A stretch of 64,000 nt of DNA from Sphingomonas rhizophila (GCF_014396585.1 NZ_CP060717.1:1736001-1800000); one strand, 5' to 3'. Shown: positions 29,291 to 39,564, numbered from the stretch's first letter. Translations and numbers: made by a program. The notes: generated by a model from the sequence alone, not told the origin.

Positions 29291-29830
29291 TTACCAGCCG
29301 CGATAGCCGTAGTTGCGGGTGTTGATCCGGTTGAGGTCGAGGTCGGTGATCCGGCCATTGAAGTCGACCTTACAGTTAAACCGGATGTCCGGATACTGCT
29401 GGTTGTAGCCATAGCTGCCGTAACCACCGCCGTAGCGGCCGCCCGACGTGGCGACACCCTTCACGCGAACGCCCGAATTCTTGCGCTCGACCGAGGTGAT
29501 GCCCTGGACGCGGCCACCGCCGCCATAGTTGTTGTAGCCGTAGCCACCATAACCGCCGTAGCCATTGTTGTAGCCGTAGCCGCCACCAAGGCGGGCTTCG
29601 ACGGCGCGGGCGCACTGGTCGACCAGCATGTTGTTGTTCATGTAGCCATAGCCCTGGTTGCCGTACGGATAACGGCCATAGCCCAGGATCTGGCCGATGA
29701 CCTGGCCAACGCTGTTGTTGCCATAGCCATAGCCCGGATTCGGGTAATATTGCGCAGCGGCCGGGCTTGCGAAGCCAACCACCGCGGCGAGACCGGCAGC
29801 TCCGGTCAGGATCTTCGTCACAGCCTTCAT
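29291..29830 (-). CDS. Exported glycine/tyrosine/asparagine-rich protein
   Basis: Unrecognised 179-residue protein with signal peptide MKAVTKILTGAAGLAAVVGF and an AAAQ cleavage region. The mature part is dominated by GYGYNN and GYGGYGGYG stretches; one block without the repeat (LVDQCARAVEARLGG, then GITSVERKNSGVRVKGVATSG and YPDIRFNCKVDFNGRITDLDLNRI) looks folded and holds two cysteines. Such proteins are common in sphingomonads with no known role. ATG at 29830 has GGAG upstream and begins the signal peptide. Confidence 0.65.
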   Translation of the reverse strand: MKAVTKILTGAAGLAAVVGFASPAAAQYYPNPGYGYGNNSVGQVIGQILGYGRYPYGNQGYGYMNNNMLVDQCARAVEARLGGGYGYNNGYGGYGGYGYNNYGGGGRVQGITSVERKNSGVRVKGVATSGGRYGGGYGSYGYNQQYPDIRFNCKVDFNGRITDLDLNRINTRNYGYRGW

Positions 29831-29980
29831 GGCACTCTCCTTAATACGCACGTCACTGGGAGGTCCGCACGAGCGCGGCCTTAACCATGACAACGCTTTT
29901 GCGCGATTCGGGCTGCATTGGTCCTGAATGGGGATGAAGCCATTCGTTCAGGAACCTTAACGACTGCGGGCCGCCACCTG

Positions 29981-30880
29981 TCAGAAGCGTTCGCCGCGCT
30001 CCAGCGCGTAGGTCGCCATGCAGCGATTGCCATTCTCCCGGACACCCGAGGCGCAAATCCTGTGGAGCATCTGCGTGACGGGATGGTCGGGCCCGCAATA
30101 ACGGTCGGCCTTGGCGATCGAATAGGCCGTATCGCCAAAGCGGTTGCGGTAGAAAATATTGTCGTTCGCGTCGATCAGCGTGCGTGCGGCCAGTAGCGCC
30201 TTTCGCCGATCGTGCTGGGGGTCCCATTCGCAGATGTTCAGCAAGTATTGGAGCGCATCGGGACCGCCGCGTTCGTAGAGTTCGTTCGGGTTCCAACCGG
30301 CAGCCAACATCGATTCCAGCGCGGGCACATCCAACTTCCGCATCGCCGCGATCTGTGCCCGCTGCTCGGCGGAATAGGGGCTCGGCGGCGACACCGCCCG
30401 GTCGCTGCTGACGAATTGGGAACCGCCCGCACCCACGAGCGCGGCGAGTCCGAGCGAAACGGTCGAAAGAAACAGCCGTTGCCGTTTCCCGGCACGCGCA
30501 GGGGTCTGCGCCTCGACGACCGGCGAGGAGACCGCCGCTTCCCGGACCGGAGCGGCAAAGCGGTAGCCGATCCCCGTTACCGTCTCGATCATCGGCAAAT
30601 CCGGCCGGCAGTCACCGATCGCCAGGCGGAGCTTTCGGATCGCTGTCGGAAGCGATGCCTCGACCACCGTCACATCGGGCCAGATTCGGTCCAGCAACTC
30701 TGCCTTGGTGACTACCGAGCCGGCATTGAGCAGCAACTCCGACAGGATTTCCAAGGGTTTGCATTCGATCGCGACTCGTCGTCCGTCGACGGTCAGCGTC
30801 CAGCATTGTTCATCGAACACACACCGGCCGAAGCACCAGCGGTGACGTTCTTGCGGTTTCAACCGGTGATGACTCGTCAT
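29981..30880 (-). CDS. Membrane-anchored winged-helix (CadC/ToxR-like) transcriptional regulator
   Basis: One-component regulator: an OmpR-type winged-helix domain at residues about 15-105 (FGRCVFDEQCWTLTVDGRR, SELLLNAGSVVTKAELLDRIWP, PTAIRKLRLAIGD, IETVTGIGYRFAAPV), a linker, one membrane helix (LFLSTVSLGLAALVGAGG) and a C-terminal extracytoplasmic region with helical-repeat character (LDVPALESMLAAGWNPNELYERGG) and cysteines (ICEWDP, YCGPDH, ICASGV, RCMATY). It has no receiver domain, so it would sense a periplasmic signal directly. It is divergent to the first RTX gene; three 11-bp direct repeats lie between them, so it probably controls both. Confidence 0.8.
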   Translation of the reverse strand: MTSHHRLKPQERHRWCFGRCVFDEQCWTLTVDGRRVAIECKPLEILSELLLNAGSVVTKAELLDRIWPDVTVVEASLPTAIRKLRLAIGDCRPDLPMIETVTGIGYRFAAPVREAAVSSPVVEAQTPARAGKRQRLFLSTVSLGLAALVGAGGSQFVSSDRAVSPPSPYSAEQRAQIAAMRKLDVPALESMLAAGWNPNELYERGGPDALQYLLNICEWDPQHDRRKALLAARTLIDANDNIFYRNRFGDTAYSIAKADRYCGPDHPVTQMLHRICASGVRENGNRCMATYALERGERF

Positions 30881-30900
30881 CGAGACGCCCCTCCCCCGAT

Positions 30901-30933
30901 TCTTCAGAACATCTTCAGGACAACTTCATGACA
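30901..30933. promoter_or_regulatory. Candidate regulator operator: three 11-bp direct repeats
   Basis: tcttcagaaca (30901-30911), tcttcaggaca (30912-30922), acttcatgaca (30923-30933): three contiguous 11-mers that share eight of eleven positions throughout. OmpR/PhoB-type winged-helix proteins bind head-to-tail 11-bp repeats. The array starts 21 bp above the regulator start codon and ends 110 bp above the RTX start codon. Confidence 0.6.
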
Positions 30934-31043
30934 TCGCCGGCGGGGTTAACGCAAGTTTACCTCATTCGCTGCGTAGCGAAATTGAACAGGCGCTGTGGTT
31001 GGCCTGACTGAGTCCGCCCATGCGTTCATTTCAAGGGGGACCA

Positions 31044-34000
31044 ATGGCAATCATCAACGGAACCGCGGGCAACGACACGCTCACCGGCACGAAGGACGCC
31101 GACAGCATCTTCGGATTGAGCGGGAGTGACACCATCAATGCGACCCAAGGCGCGGATACGGTCGACGGCGGAACGGGCAACGACCGGCTCACCATCGTCA
31201 TGGGGGACGTGGCCCGGTTCGATTCCTTCGCCGGTCCGCGCACCTACACGGTGACAGCGACGCTGGTCACGGACGGCGCCGGTCTTCTTAACACGTCGAT
31301 GACGTCGGTCGAGCGCATCACGCTCAACACGACTGGCACTGGCGATTACGATGACGTCATCAACGCCAGCGGTTTTACCTCTGCGGCCAGTTTCCCGTTG
31401 AACATCACGACCGGCAACGGCAGCGACACCATCACCGGTAGCGCGATTGCCGACTCCATCATTGCCGGCCGCGGCAATAACTGGGTCGATGCCGGCGGCG
31501 GCGCGGATACCGTTCGCTTCTATTTCGACAACAGCCTCGGCGGCACGATCATTGTCACCGGCTCCACCGGCAACATCACCGCCAGTGCCAATGGCATATC
31601 AAGCACCGCGCTGAATGCCGAAGACGTCTATATCATGGGGGACAACCTCACGACCGGGACCACCATCGATGCGTCTTCAGTGACCGGCGACGTCCGGCTG
31701 GCCTTTATCAATTCCATGAGCGGCTCGGACGTCTTCATCGGCCATAACGGCATCGACGTCTTCGGCACCAACTATCAGGCGACCGCCGGCGGCGATACTT
31801 ATACCGGCAACGGCGGCGCCGACATCCTCGACTATGTCGCGTCCGTCCTTGCCATGAACGGCGACGTCATCACCGACTTCGACGGCGACGACATGATCGA
31901 CCTCAGCTTCAACGATTCCGTCATCAATGGCGGAGGTGCGCTTGCCGACAAGTTCATCGGCGGGGCAGCCTTCAGTGGTACGGCCGGGGAATACCGGTTC
32001 CAGATTTCCGGCGCGACGACGCTGTTGCAGGTCGATACTAACGGCGACGGCCTGGCAGACCAGACCCTGACCATCGCCAACGGCACCTTCGCCCTCGCCG
32101 AGACCAGCGAAGGGTCCAACCAGCTGAAACTGGCAGCCAGCGTCATCGGGACCGATGACTCCGAGACTCTCTCTGGCACCAGTACCAGCGAGACGATCCG
32201 CGGCCTTGCCGGCAACGACGTCATCATCGGCAATGGGGGGGATGATGTGATCGACGGCGGCGACGGAACCGATACGGCGAGCTATGCCAATGCGAATGGC
32301 GGCGTGGATATCGACCTTGGCGCGGCTTACTTCGACGGCGCGGATGGTCGCGACACGCTCATCCGTATCGAAAATCTGATCGGATCAAGCTTTTCCGACG
32401 GCTTGGGCGGCGATGCCGGATCCAACGTTATCGATGGCGGTGGCGGGAATGACTTTATCGACGGCGGCAGCGGAGGCGACACGCTTTACGGCGGCGATGG
32501 CAACGACACGCTTCAGGGCGATTATGGCGACAATAATACGACTGCGACCGGCGACGATTTTATCTACGGCGGAAACGGAAGAGATCAGCTCAGGGGCGGG
32601 CTTGGTGCGGACCAGCTATTTGGTGGTGCGAACAATGATCTGATGCGCGGCAACGACGGCGTCGATTATTTTGACGGCGGTAGCGACGACGGCTTCGTGT
32701 CGAACGACCTTGGTGACCGAGTGAGTTTCTATGAAGCGCGTGCCACGCAAGGTGCGGTAGCTGACCTGCGGACCGGAACTATTTCGAACGACGGCTACGG
32801 AAACGTCGAGACAATGGTGGGGATTGAATCGCTCGGTGGTGACACGGCTTTCGTCGATACGTTTCACGGCAACGACGACCCTAATTTTCTCACGGGCAGT
32901 CGCGGTGATTTCCTCTACGGTCATGGCGGAAACGATTTTTTCCAGATGCTTTCCGCCGCAGCGGTGCTCGATGGAGGCGACGGAATCGACGTCCTGAACC
33001 TTTTCGTCGCTCCGAACGGCTGGCTCATTCCCGACACGAACGGCGACGGATTCGCTGAGCTTGCGGCGGCTGCCACCAGCGGGTGGTCCGTCGATCTTTC
33101 GAAGGGATCGACGGTCGATGGTTATGGCAACGTCGGAACGATAGCGGGCATCGAAAACGTCGGAAGTACGCACCTGGATGACATGCTGGTGGGCGATGCC
33201 AGCGCGAATGTGTTTGAGGGGCGCGCAGGCAACGACATCCTGGACGGCGGGCTTGGCAATGACGTCCTTGACGGGGGCGACGGAAAAGACACCGCTTCAT
33301 ACGCCTCGGCATCGGGCGCCGTACGAGTGACGCTCCAGAACGACGGGACCGGCGGATCGACCGGCGCTGCCGGCACCGACAGCCTTGTGAGCATCGAGGA
33401 TGTGGTCGGGTCCGCCTTCAACGATGTGATTACTGGCAATTCGCTGGCCAACGCGCTCGACGGGTCGGACGGCGACGACATACTGCGGGGCGCGGGCGGC
33501 AACGACCAGCTGACGGGCGGCGCCGGCTATGACCGCATGTATGGCGGCACGGGCGACGACACCTACATCGTCAACGACGTCGACGATTATGCCTATGAGT
33601 TGGCAGGTGAAGGCCAAGACAGCGTCATCTCGTCCATTGATCATCAACTCCGCGCGGAGGTCGAGGACCTGACGCTGACCGGCGCCGCCGCCATCGGCAA
33701 GGGCAACGCCAGCGACAACGTCATTCTCGGCAACGGCGCTGCCAACAAGCTCTACGGATACGGGGGCGTGACGAACTGTCTGGCGGTGGCGGCGACGATT
33801 ACCTGCTCGGCGGCGAGGGCGACGATACGATGAGCGGCGGTGGTGGCTATGACCGCATGTACGGTAGCGTCGGGGACGATACCTACATCGTCACCGACGC
33901 TACCGACTACGCCTACGAAAACGGCGGCGAAGGCTACGACACGGTCGTCGCGTCGATCAATCATCAGTTGCGCGCGAACATCGAACAGCTGGTGCTCGAC

Positions 34001-34516
34001 GGGACCGCCGACCTGCGCGGTTACGGCAACGGGCTCGACAACATGATCGTCGGCAACAGCGGCGCCAACTTGCTCTACGGTCGCGACGGCAGCGACACGA
34101 TCAACGGCAATTCCGGCAACGACATCATCTACGGCGAGGTCGGCGACGATACCCTGTTCGGAGGATCCGGCCTCGACCGCCTCTACGGCGGGTCGGGCGC
34201 GGACACCTTCGGGTTTGCCGACGGCGACTTTGCAGGGATGAGCAGCGGTACCGCTGACCGGATCCACGATTTCAGTCAGGCCGAAGGCGACCGTATTTCG
34301 CTGGAGCAGGTCGACGCCAACCCAATGCTCGATGCCGACCAGGCATTCACCTTCGTCGGCACGGCCGCATTCAGCGGGGTGGCGGGCGAACTGCGCTACC
34401 AGCAGATCGTCGGCAACACCTATGTCCAGGGCGATATGGATGGCGACGGCGTGGCCGATTTCTGGATCAGGGTCGATGGACTCCATGCGCTAAGCGCGAG
34501 CGACCTGCTGCTCTGA
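31044..34516 (+). CDS. Large RTX-type calcium-binding repeat protein (one apparent frameshift)
   Basis: Predicted secreted protein of 1157 residues built of glycine-rich nonapeptide repeats (GGxGxDxxx), for example GNGGDDVIDGGDG and GGDGNDTLQGD. The N-terminus MAIINGTAGNDTLTGT has no signal peptide, as expected of type I secretion, and the C-terminus ends LSASDLLL. Non-repeat modules lie at residues about 55-300 and 560-700. The frame breaks by the GGGGG run 33762-33766: one added base joins NKLYGYGG to DELSGGGGDDYLLGGEG. ATG at 31044 follows AAGGGGGA, so it is preferred to ATG 31020. No ABC transporter or TolC gene is in the window. The last 92 residues match the other RTX protein closely. 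Confidence 0.85.
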
Positions 34517-34518
34517 AA

Positions 34519-34890
34519 CTATCGCGCCCGGCTCAGCGTCCAGTCTTCCATGGTCGCTCGCAATCCGGGGCGGACGCCGCGGTCCAGTGCCACGTGAATT
34601 CGCAGCGACCGTATTTCGTCGAGCGACAGCGGCTGGTCGAATTCGATGCCGAAGTGATCATTGGCGATCCATCGCACCGTCCCGAAGGTACGGACGCGAT
34701 CGATGCTGATCATCAGCTCTTCGCCGATCGCCGGGATGACGCCGGCGCGAAGGCGACATCCGCTTCGTGACACATTGACGGCAATGGCCGGACAGGCCTG
34801 TTGTAGCGTGGTCAGCAGGGCCATCAGCGGCGCAGCCTCACGCGCCACGCTCCGGCGGCCGCCGCCTCCGCATTTCCCGAACGCACTCAT
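34519..34890 (-). CDS. PilZ domain protein (putative cyclic di-GMP receptor)
   Basis: Small 123-residue protein made of one PilZ domain. The binding elements are recognisable: RRSVAR (arginine pair) near the N-terminus and VNVSRSGCRL, where family consensus is D/N-x-S-x-x-G; later strands GTVRWIANDHFGIEFDQPL are typical. The second motif has Asn in place of the usual Asp. It lies between two convergent RTX genes and its stop is 2 bp from the end of the first. A role in linking cyclic di-GMP to surface or adhesion proteins is inference from context. ATG at 34890. Confidence 0.8.
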   Translation of the reverse strand: MSAFGKCGGGGRRSVAREAAPLMALLTTLQQACPAIAVNVSRSGCRLRAGVIPAIGEELMISIDRVRTFGTVRWIANDHFGIEFDQPLSLDEIRSLRIHVALDRGVRPGLRATMEDWTLSRAR

Positions 34891-35035
34891 ACTCAAGGCC
34901 TCTCACCGGCCCCCGGAAAACTCGTTAAGCGGTTCTTCGCTAACCGGGGATTGCCGGAAATGGTGAGCGGTCGGTTAATAGATGATCGCGACACGCCCCG
35001 AGTCGGGCCGGGGACCGTGGCCCCCGGCTCGTTCC

Positions 35036-37184
35036 TCAAAGCAGGAAATCGCTCGCGGCGAGCGTGTGCAGGCCTTCGACGCGGATCCAGAAGTCTGCGA
35101 CGCCATCGCCATTGATGTCACCCTGGACATAGGTGTTGCCGACGATCTGCTGATAACGAAGCTCGCCCGCGACGCCGCTGAACGCGGCGGTGCCGACGAA
35201 GGTGAATGCCTGGTCGGACGCCAGCGATGCGTTGGCATCGACGTCGGCCAAGGAGATGCGATCACCTTCCAGCTGGCTGAAGTCGTGGATGCGGTCGGCG
35301 GTGCCGCTGCTCATCCCCGCGAAGTCGCCGTCGTCGAAAGCGAAGATGTCGGCACCGGTCCCGCCGTAGAAGCGGTCCTGCCCGGTTCCGCCATTCAGCG
35401 TGTCATTGCCGTCGTCGCCGTACAGGATGTCGTTGCCGGCATTGCCAAGGATCGCGTCGCTACCCCGCGACCGTACAGCAGATTGTCACCGCTGTTGCCG
35501 ACCAGGGAGTTGTCGATGTCCGTGCCGAACCCGCGCAGGTCCGCGGTGCCCGTCGCCAGCACCAGCTGCTCGATATTGGCGCGAAGCTGGTGATTGAGAG
35601 AGGCGATAACGGTGTCATAGCCCTCACCGGCATTCTCGTAGGCGTAATCGGTAAGGTCGGTGACGATGTAGGTGTCGTCGCCGGTGCCGCCGTAGTTGCG
35701 GTCATAACCCGCGCCGCCGGTCAACTGGTCGTTGCCCGCGCCGCCGAGCAGATAATCGTCGCCGCCGTTCCCGACCAGCACGTCATTGCCGTCATAGCCA
35801 TAAAGCTTGTTGGCCAGGTCCGTGCCGACGATGACGTTGGCGGAAGCGTTGCCCTCGCCGATCGCGGCGGTGCCGGTCAGGGTTAGGTCCTCGACATCGC
35901 TACGAAGCTGGTGATCCACCGACGCGACCACCCGGTCGTTTCCTTCACCGGCCAGCTCGTAGGCGTAGTCGTCCGCATCGTTGACGATGTAAGTGTCGTC
36001 GCCGACCCCGCCGTACATCCGGTCGTATCCGGCGCCACCGTTCAGCGTGTCGTTGCCGAGATTGCCGAACAGGTAGTCGTCGCCCGCGCCGCCTTCGATC
36101 GTGTCGTCGCCACCGTTGCCGTAGAGCCGGTCCGCACCGTCGAGGCCGTACAGGGAATTGGCGGCGTCGGTGCCGCGAATGATGTTGTCGAGCGCATTGC
36201 CGGTTCCGCTGGTCGCGGCGCCCGACAGGCGCAGATTTTCGACATTGGCCGACAGGGTGAAGCTGATCGTCGAGCGAACCTCGTCGATCCCGCCGCCGGC
36301 GTTTTCGGAGACCACGTCGCCGGCGTTGTCGACATAATAGAGGTCGTCGCCCGTGCCGCCGACCATCAGGTCGGCGCCGGCGCCGCCGTCGATCGTGTCG
36401 TCGCCGGCATTGCCGGTCAGCGTGTTGGCAAGGCTGTTGCCCGTCAGCGCGTCGCCGTAGGACGACCCGATCAGGTTTTCGATGCCGATCAGCGTGTCGG
36501 TGCCCGCGCCGCCGGTCACCTGCGCGCCGGCCTTTGCCAGGCTGACCGTCACCCCGCTGACCGACCCGGTGTAGCTGGCCGTGTCGGTCCCGCTGCCGCC
36601 GTCGATCAGGTCGTCGCCCGCGCCGCCGGACAGGAAGTCGTCGCCGCCCGCAGCGTGGAGCGTGTCGGCGCCCTCCATCCCGAACAGGCTGTTGGCGCCC
36701 TCGTTACCGGTCAGCGCATCGGCGAAAATTGACCCGTTGATCGATTCAATGCCGCTCAGCGTGTCGGTGCCGGCGCCGCCGGTGGTCTGCGCCCCGGCTA
36801 CCGTCAGGTTCACGGTAACGCCGGCCGAAGCCGTCGAATAATCGGCGATGTCGACCCCTTCGCCACCGGTCAGCACATCGTCGCCGATCCCCCGACCAGG
36901 ATGTCATTCCCGGCGCCGGCGTCGATCCGGTCGTTGCCGTCGCCGCCGATGATCGCGTCATCGCCGCCGCCGGCGTAGAAGGTGCGAGTGAAATCCCAGG
37001 ACACGCCCGGTGTTAGCTCCGCCTCGGCGAGGTCGGGCAGCGTGATGAAGTCGTTGCCGTCGAGAGCCTCGTAGATCTCGGCGATCGTCCCGTTCGCGGC
37101 GGCGGCGGCAATCGCCTCCTTCTGCTCGGCCGTCAGGATGCCGAAGTTCACATCGTCGTTACCGGTCGTGAATAGCGCTGCCAT
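35036..37184 (-). CDS. RTX-type calcium-binding repeat protein (two apparent frameshifts)
   Basis: Second RTX protein, 716 residues after repair. It starts MAALFTTGNDDVNFGILTAE, then GGGDDAIIGGDGNDRIDAG and many GGxGxDxxx repeats, three related modules with the pattern DDTYIV-x-D-x-x-DYAYE-x-AGEG, and a C-terminus ending LAASDFLL. Breaks: the CCCCC run 36889-36893 (joins GNDILVGG to IGDDVLTGGEG) and the CCCC run 35463-35466 (joins LLYGRG to SDAILGNAGND). Both are cured by one added base. It runs toward the first RTX gene and shares the C-terminal 92 residues with it (13 differences counted by eye). Probably exported by a type I system encoded elsewhere. Confidence 0.83.
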
Positions 37185-37231
37185 GATTTCCCCTCACGCG
37201 GCGATCTCGAGGGTGCGAGCGCCACCGTACA

Positions 37232-37251
37232 CGTTCGCAGGATCGCGAACG
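37232..37251. promoter_or_regulatory. Palindrome upstream of the second RTX gene
   Basis: CGTTCGC (37232-37238), 6-bp spacer, GCGAACG (37245-37251), centred about 58 bp before the RTX start codon. A possible repressor or activator site. It bears no resemblance to the three 11-bp repeats in front of the first RTX gene. Confidence 0.35.
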
Positions 37252-37339
37252 CCATGTTCAACGCGCGGCGGCGAAATAGTTCAATTAAGGGAGAATATCT
37301 GTCGCGAATTGGGACGATCGGTGGCCGCGCCAAAAAGAA

Positions 37340-37369
37340 GGGGCCGCGGAAGTCCCCCTCCGCGGCCCC
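37340..37369 (-). terminator. Intrinsic terminator of the rpsM-rpsK-rpoA-rplQ operon
   Basis: ggggccgcgga (37340-37350) and tccgcggcccc (37359-37369) form an 11-bp perfect stem; on the minus strand it is followed by ttcttttt. It lies 26 bp beyond the rplQ stop. Confidence 0.9.
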
Positions 37370-37394
37370 TCATGATTGCTCGATCAGCCGAAGC

Positions 37395-37811
37395 TTAGGC
37401 CTCGACTTCCTCGTCGACCTCGACCGGGCCCGAATCCTGGCCCTTGGCGTCGACGTCGCGGTCGACGAACTCGATAATCGAGATCGGCGCGGCGTCGGCC
37501 TTGCGGATGCCGGCCTTGATGATGCGGGTATAGCCGCCTTCACGATCGGCGTAGCGGGCCGCCAGCACGTCGAACAGCTTGGTCAGCTGCGTATCGTCCA
37601 TCAGGCGGGCATGGGCCAGGCGGCGGTTCGACAGGCCACCCTTCTTGGCGAGCGTGATCAGCTTCTCGACATAGGGACGAAGCTCCTTCGCCTTGGCCGA
37701 GGTGGTCTTGATCTGCTCATGCTTGATGAGGGCCGCCGCCATATTGCGGAACAGGGCCGCGCGGTGGCTGGAGGTGCGCTGAAGCTTACGATGGCCAACA
37801 CGATGGCGCAT
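37395..37811 (-). CDS. rplQ: 50S ribosomal protein L17
   Basis: Large-subunit protein. [25 protein letters not shown] and the [23 protein letters not shown] segment are the family signature. 138 residues including an acidic C-terminal tail ([20 protein letters not shown]) that is common in alphaproteobacteria. Last gene of the operon; an intrinsic terminator follows. Confidence 0.98.
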   Translation of the reverse strand: MRHRVGHRKLQRTSSHRAALFRNMAAALIKHEQIKTTSAKAKELRPYVEKLITLAKKGGLSNRRLAHARLMDDTQLTKLFDVLAARYADREGGYTRIIKAGIRKADAAPISIIEFVDRDVDAKGQDSGPVEVDEEVEA

Positions 37812-37931
37812 GGTTCTTTTCCTTCGTTCGTCGGGGGTCCGTATCAGGTAACCCGAGCCAGGCGGTGATGACGGGCACCGCCCAAACCCGTGATCGAAGC
37901 GGACCCGCCACGCGGGCGGGTCCGGTCCAGT

Positions 37932-39014
37932 TTAGCCGAGCAGCTCTTGTTCGAGCTTCTTGGCCATTTCCTCGATGTTTTCCGGCGGCCAGCCGGGGAT
38001 GTCCATGCCGAGGCGCAGGCCCATCGAGGCAAGGACTTCCTTGATCTCGTTGAGGCTCTTGCGGCCGAAGTTCGGCGTGCGGAGCATCTCGGCCTCGGTC
38101 TTCTGGACCAGGTCGCCGATGTAGATGATGTTGTCGTTCTTCAGGCAGTTGGCCGAACGGACCGACAGTTCCAGCTCGTCGACCTTCTTGAGAAGGTAAC
38201 GGTTGAGCTGGTTGGTGTCCGCCGCGCTCGGTTCGCCCGCCGCGCCGCCGATCGCTGGCGCGCCGCCGCCCATCGCCGCACCCGCCGGGGCACGAACCAT
38301 GCTGTCGTCGAAGTGGACGAACAGCTGCAGCTGGTCCTGGAGGATGCGCGCGGAATAACCGAGCGCGTCTTCCGGGCTGACCGTGCCGTCGGTTTCGATG
38401 GTCAGCGTCAGCTTGTCATAGTCCAGTTCCTGGCCGACGCGGGTGTTTTCCACCTTGTAGGCGACTTGGCGGACCGGGCTGTACAGGCTGTCGACCGGGA
38501 TCAGGCCGATCGGCGCGTCAACCGGACGGTTGGCGGCCGAGGGGACGTAGCCCTTGCCGATGTCGGCGGTCAGTTCCATGTTGAGCGTCGCGCCATCGTC
38601 GAGATGACAGATGACGAGGTCGGGGTTGGTGACCTCGATGTCGCCGCTGGTCGCGATCTGGCCCGCGGTGACTTCGCCCGGGCCGGTCGCCGACAGGTGC
38701 AGCCGCTTCGGGCCCTCGCCTTCCATCTTCAGCGCGATCTGCTTCACGTTGAGGATGATGTCGGTGACGTCCTCGCGGACACCCGCAAGCGACGAGAACT
38801 CGTGAAGCACGCCGTCGATCTTGATCGACGTCACCGCCGCGCCCTGCAGCGACGAGAGGAGCACGCGGCGCAGGCTGTTGCCCAGCGTCATGCCGAACCC
38901 GCGCTCCAGCGGCTCGGCGACGAACGAGGCCTTGCGGCGGACGTCGGTCCCGGGCTTGCGCTCCAGCGCGTTCGGCTTCTTGAGTTCCTGCCAGTTCTTC
39001 GCGTTGACGGCCAT
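37932..39014 (-). CDS. rpoA: DNA-directed RNA polymerase subunit alpha
   Basis: Scaffold subunit of RNA polymerase. The N-terminal assembly domain has [25 protein letters not shown] (first part of the classic motif), and the C-terminal domain has [24 protein letters not shown] and [14 protein letters not shown], which contact promoter UP elements and activators. ATG at 39014 ([13 protein letters not shown]) gives 360 residues; the longer open frame to 39053 is not typical. Between rpsK and rplQ as in most alphaproteobacteria. Confidence 0.98.
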   Translation of the reverse strand: MAVNAKNWQELKKPNALERKPGTDVRRKASFVAEPLERGFGMTLGNSLRRVLLSSLQGAAVTSIKIDGVLHEFSSLAGVREDVTDIILNVKQIALKMEGEGPKRLHLSATGPGEVTAGQIATSGDIEVTNPDLVICHLDDGATLNMELTADIGKGYVPSAANRPVDAPIGLIPVDSLYSPVRQVAYKVENTRVGQELDYDKLTLTIETDGTVSPEDALGYSARILQDQLQLFVHFDDSMVRAPAGAAMGGGAPAIGGAAGEPSAADTNQLNRYLLKKVDELELSVRSANCLKNDNIIYIGDLVQKTEAEMLRTPNFGRKSLNEIKEVLASMGLRLGMDIPGWPPENIEEMAKKLEQELLG

Positions 39015-39090
39015 GTTTCTTCCTTGGCAGTGGGCTTGGGCGGCGTCCCGCAAAGCCCGGATTTTAAACTTCTTTTCGTCCTAGAGCCTC

Positions 39091-39111
39091 GGCCAAAGTC
39101 CCACTTTGGCC
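39091..39111 (-). other. Perfect hairpin between rpsK and rpoA
   Basis: GGCCAAAGT-ccc-ACTTTGGCC, a 9-bp stem with a 3-base loop, 7 bp after the rpsK stop. It has no strong T-run, so it is more likely a partial attenuator or RNA-processing site than a full terminator. Confidence 0.55.
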
Positions 39112-39118
39112 GAAATCA

Positions 39119-39508
39119 TCAGACGCGGCGGCGCTTCGACGGGCGGACGCCGTTGTGCGGAATCGGCGTCACGTCGCGGATCGAGGTGATCTGGAAGCCG
39201 ACGGCCTGGAGGGCGCGAAGCGCGCTCTCACGACCCGAACCCGGACCCTTCACTTCGACTTCGAGCGTGCGGACGCCATGTTCCGCGGCCTTGCGGCCGG
39301 CGTCTTCCGCCGCGACCTGCGCCGCGTACGGCGTCGACTTGCGGCTGCCCTTGAAGCCCATCATCCCCGCCGACGACCAGGCAATCGCATTGCCCTGCGC
39401 GTCGGTGATGGTGATCATGGTGTTGTTGAAGCTGGCGTTCACATGCGCGACGCCGGCGGTGATGTTCTTGCGCTCGCGACGGCGAAGGCGCTGAGGTGCT
39501 TGTGCCAT
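39119..39508 (-). CDS. rpsK: 30S ribosomal protein S11
   Basis: Small-subunit platform protein. [44 protein letters not shown] and [20 protein letters not shown] are the standard signature; 129 residues. 56 bp downstream of rpsM on the same strand. Confidence 0.98.
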   Translation of the reverse strand: MAQAPQRLRRRERKNITAGVAHVNASFNNTMITITDAQGNAIAWSSAGMMGFKGSRKSTPYAAQVAAEDAGRKAAEHGVRTLEVEVKGPGSGRESALRALQAVGFQITSIRDVTPIPHNGVRPSKRRRV

Positions 39509-39564
39509 ATGGAAATCCTCGAAATGCTTTTAAAGTAGCGGGCCGCGGTCGAGCGGCGCGGCGC

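Noticed and set aside
29981..30880. Classic two-component response regulator
   Set aside because: There is no receiver domain; the winged helix is at the N-terminus and is followed by a membrane helix, so it is a one-component ToxR/CadC type.
31020..31043. Earlier ATG of the first RTX gene
   Set aside because: The ATG at 31044 has a near-perfect ribosome site directly upstream (aaggggga), and its N-terminus MAIINGTAGNDTLTG matches RTX beginnings.
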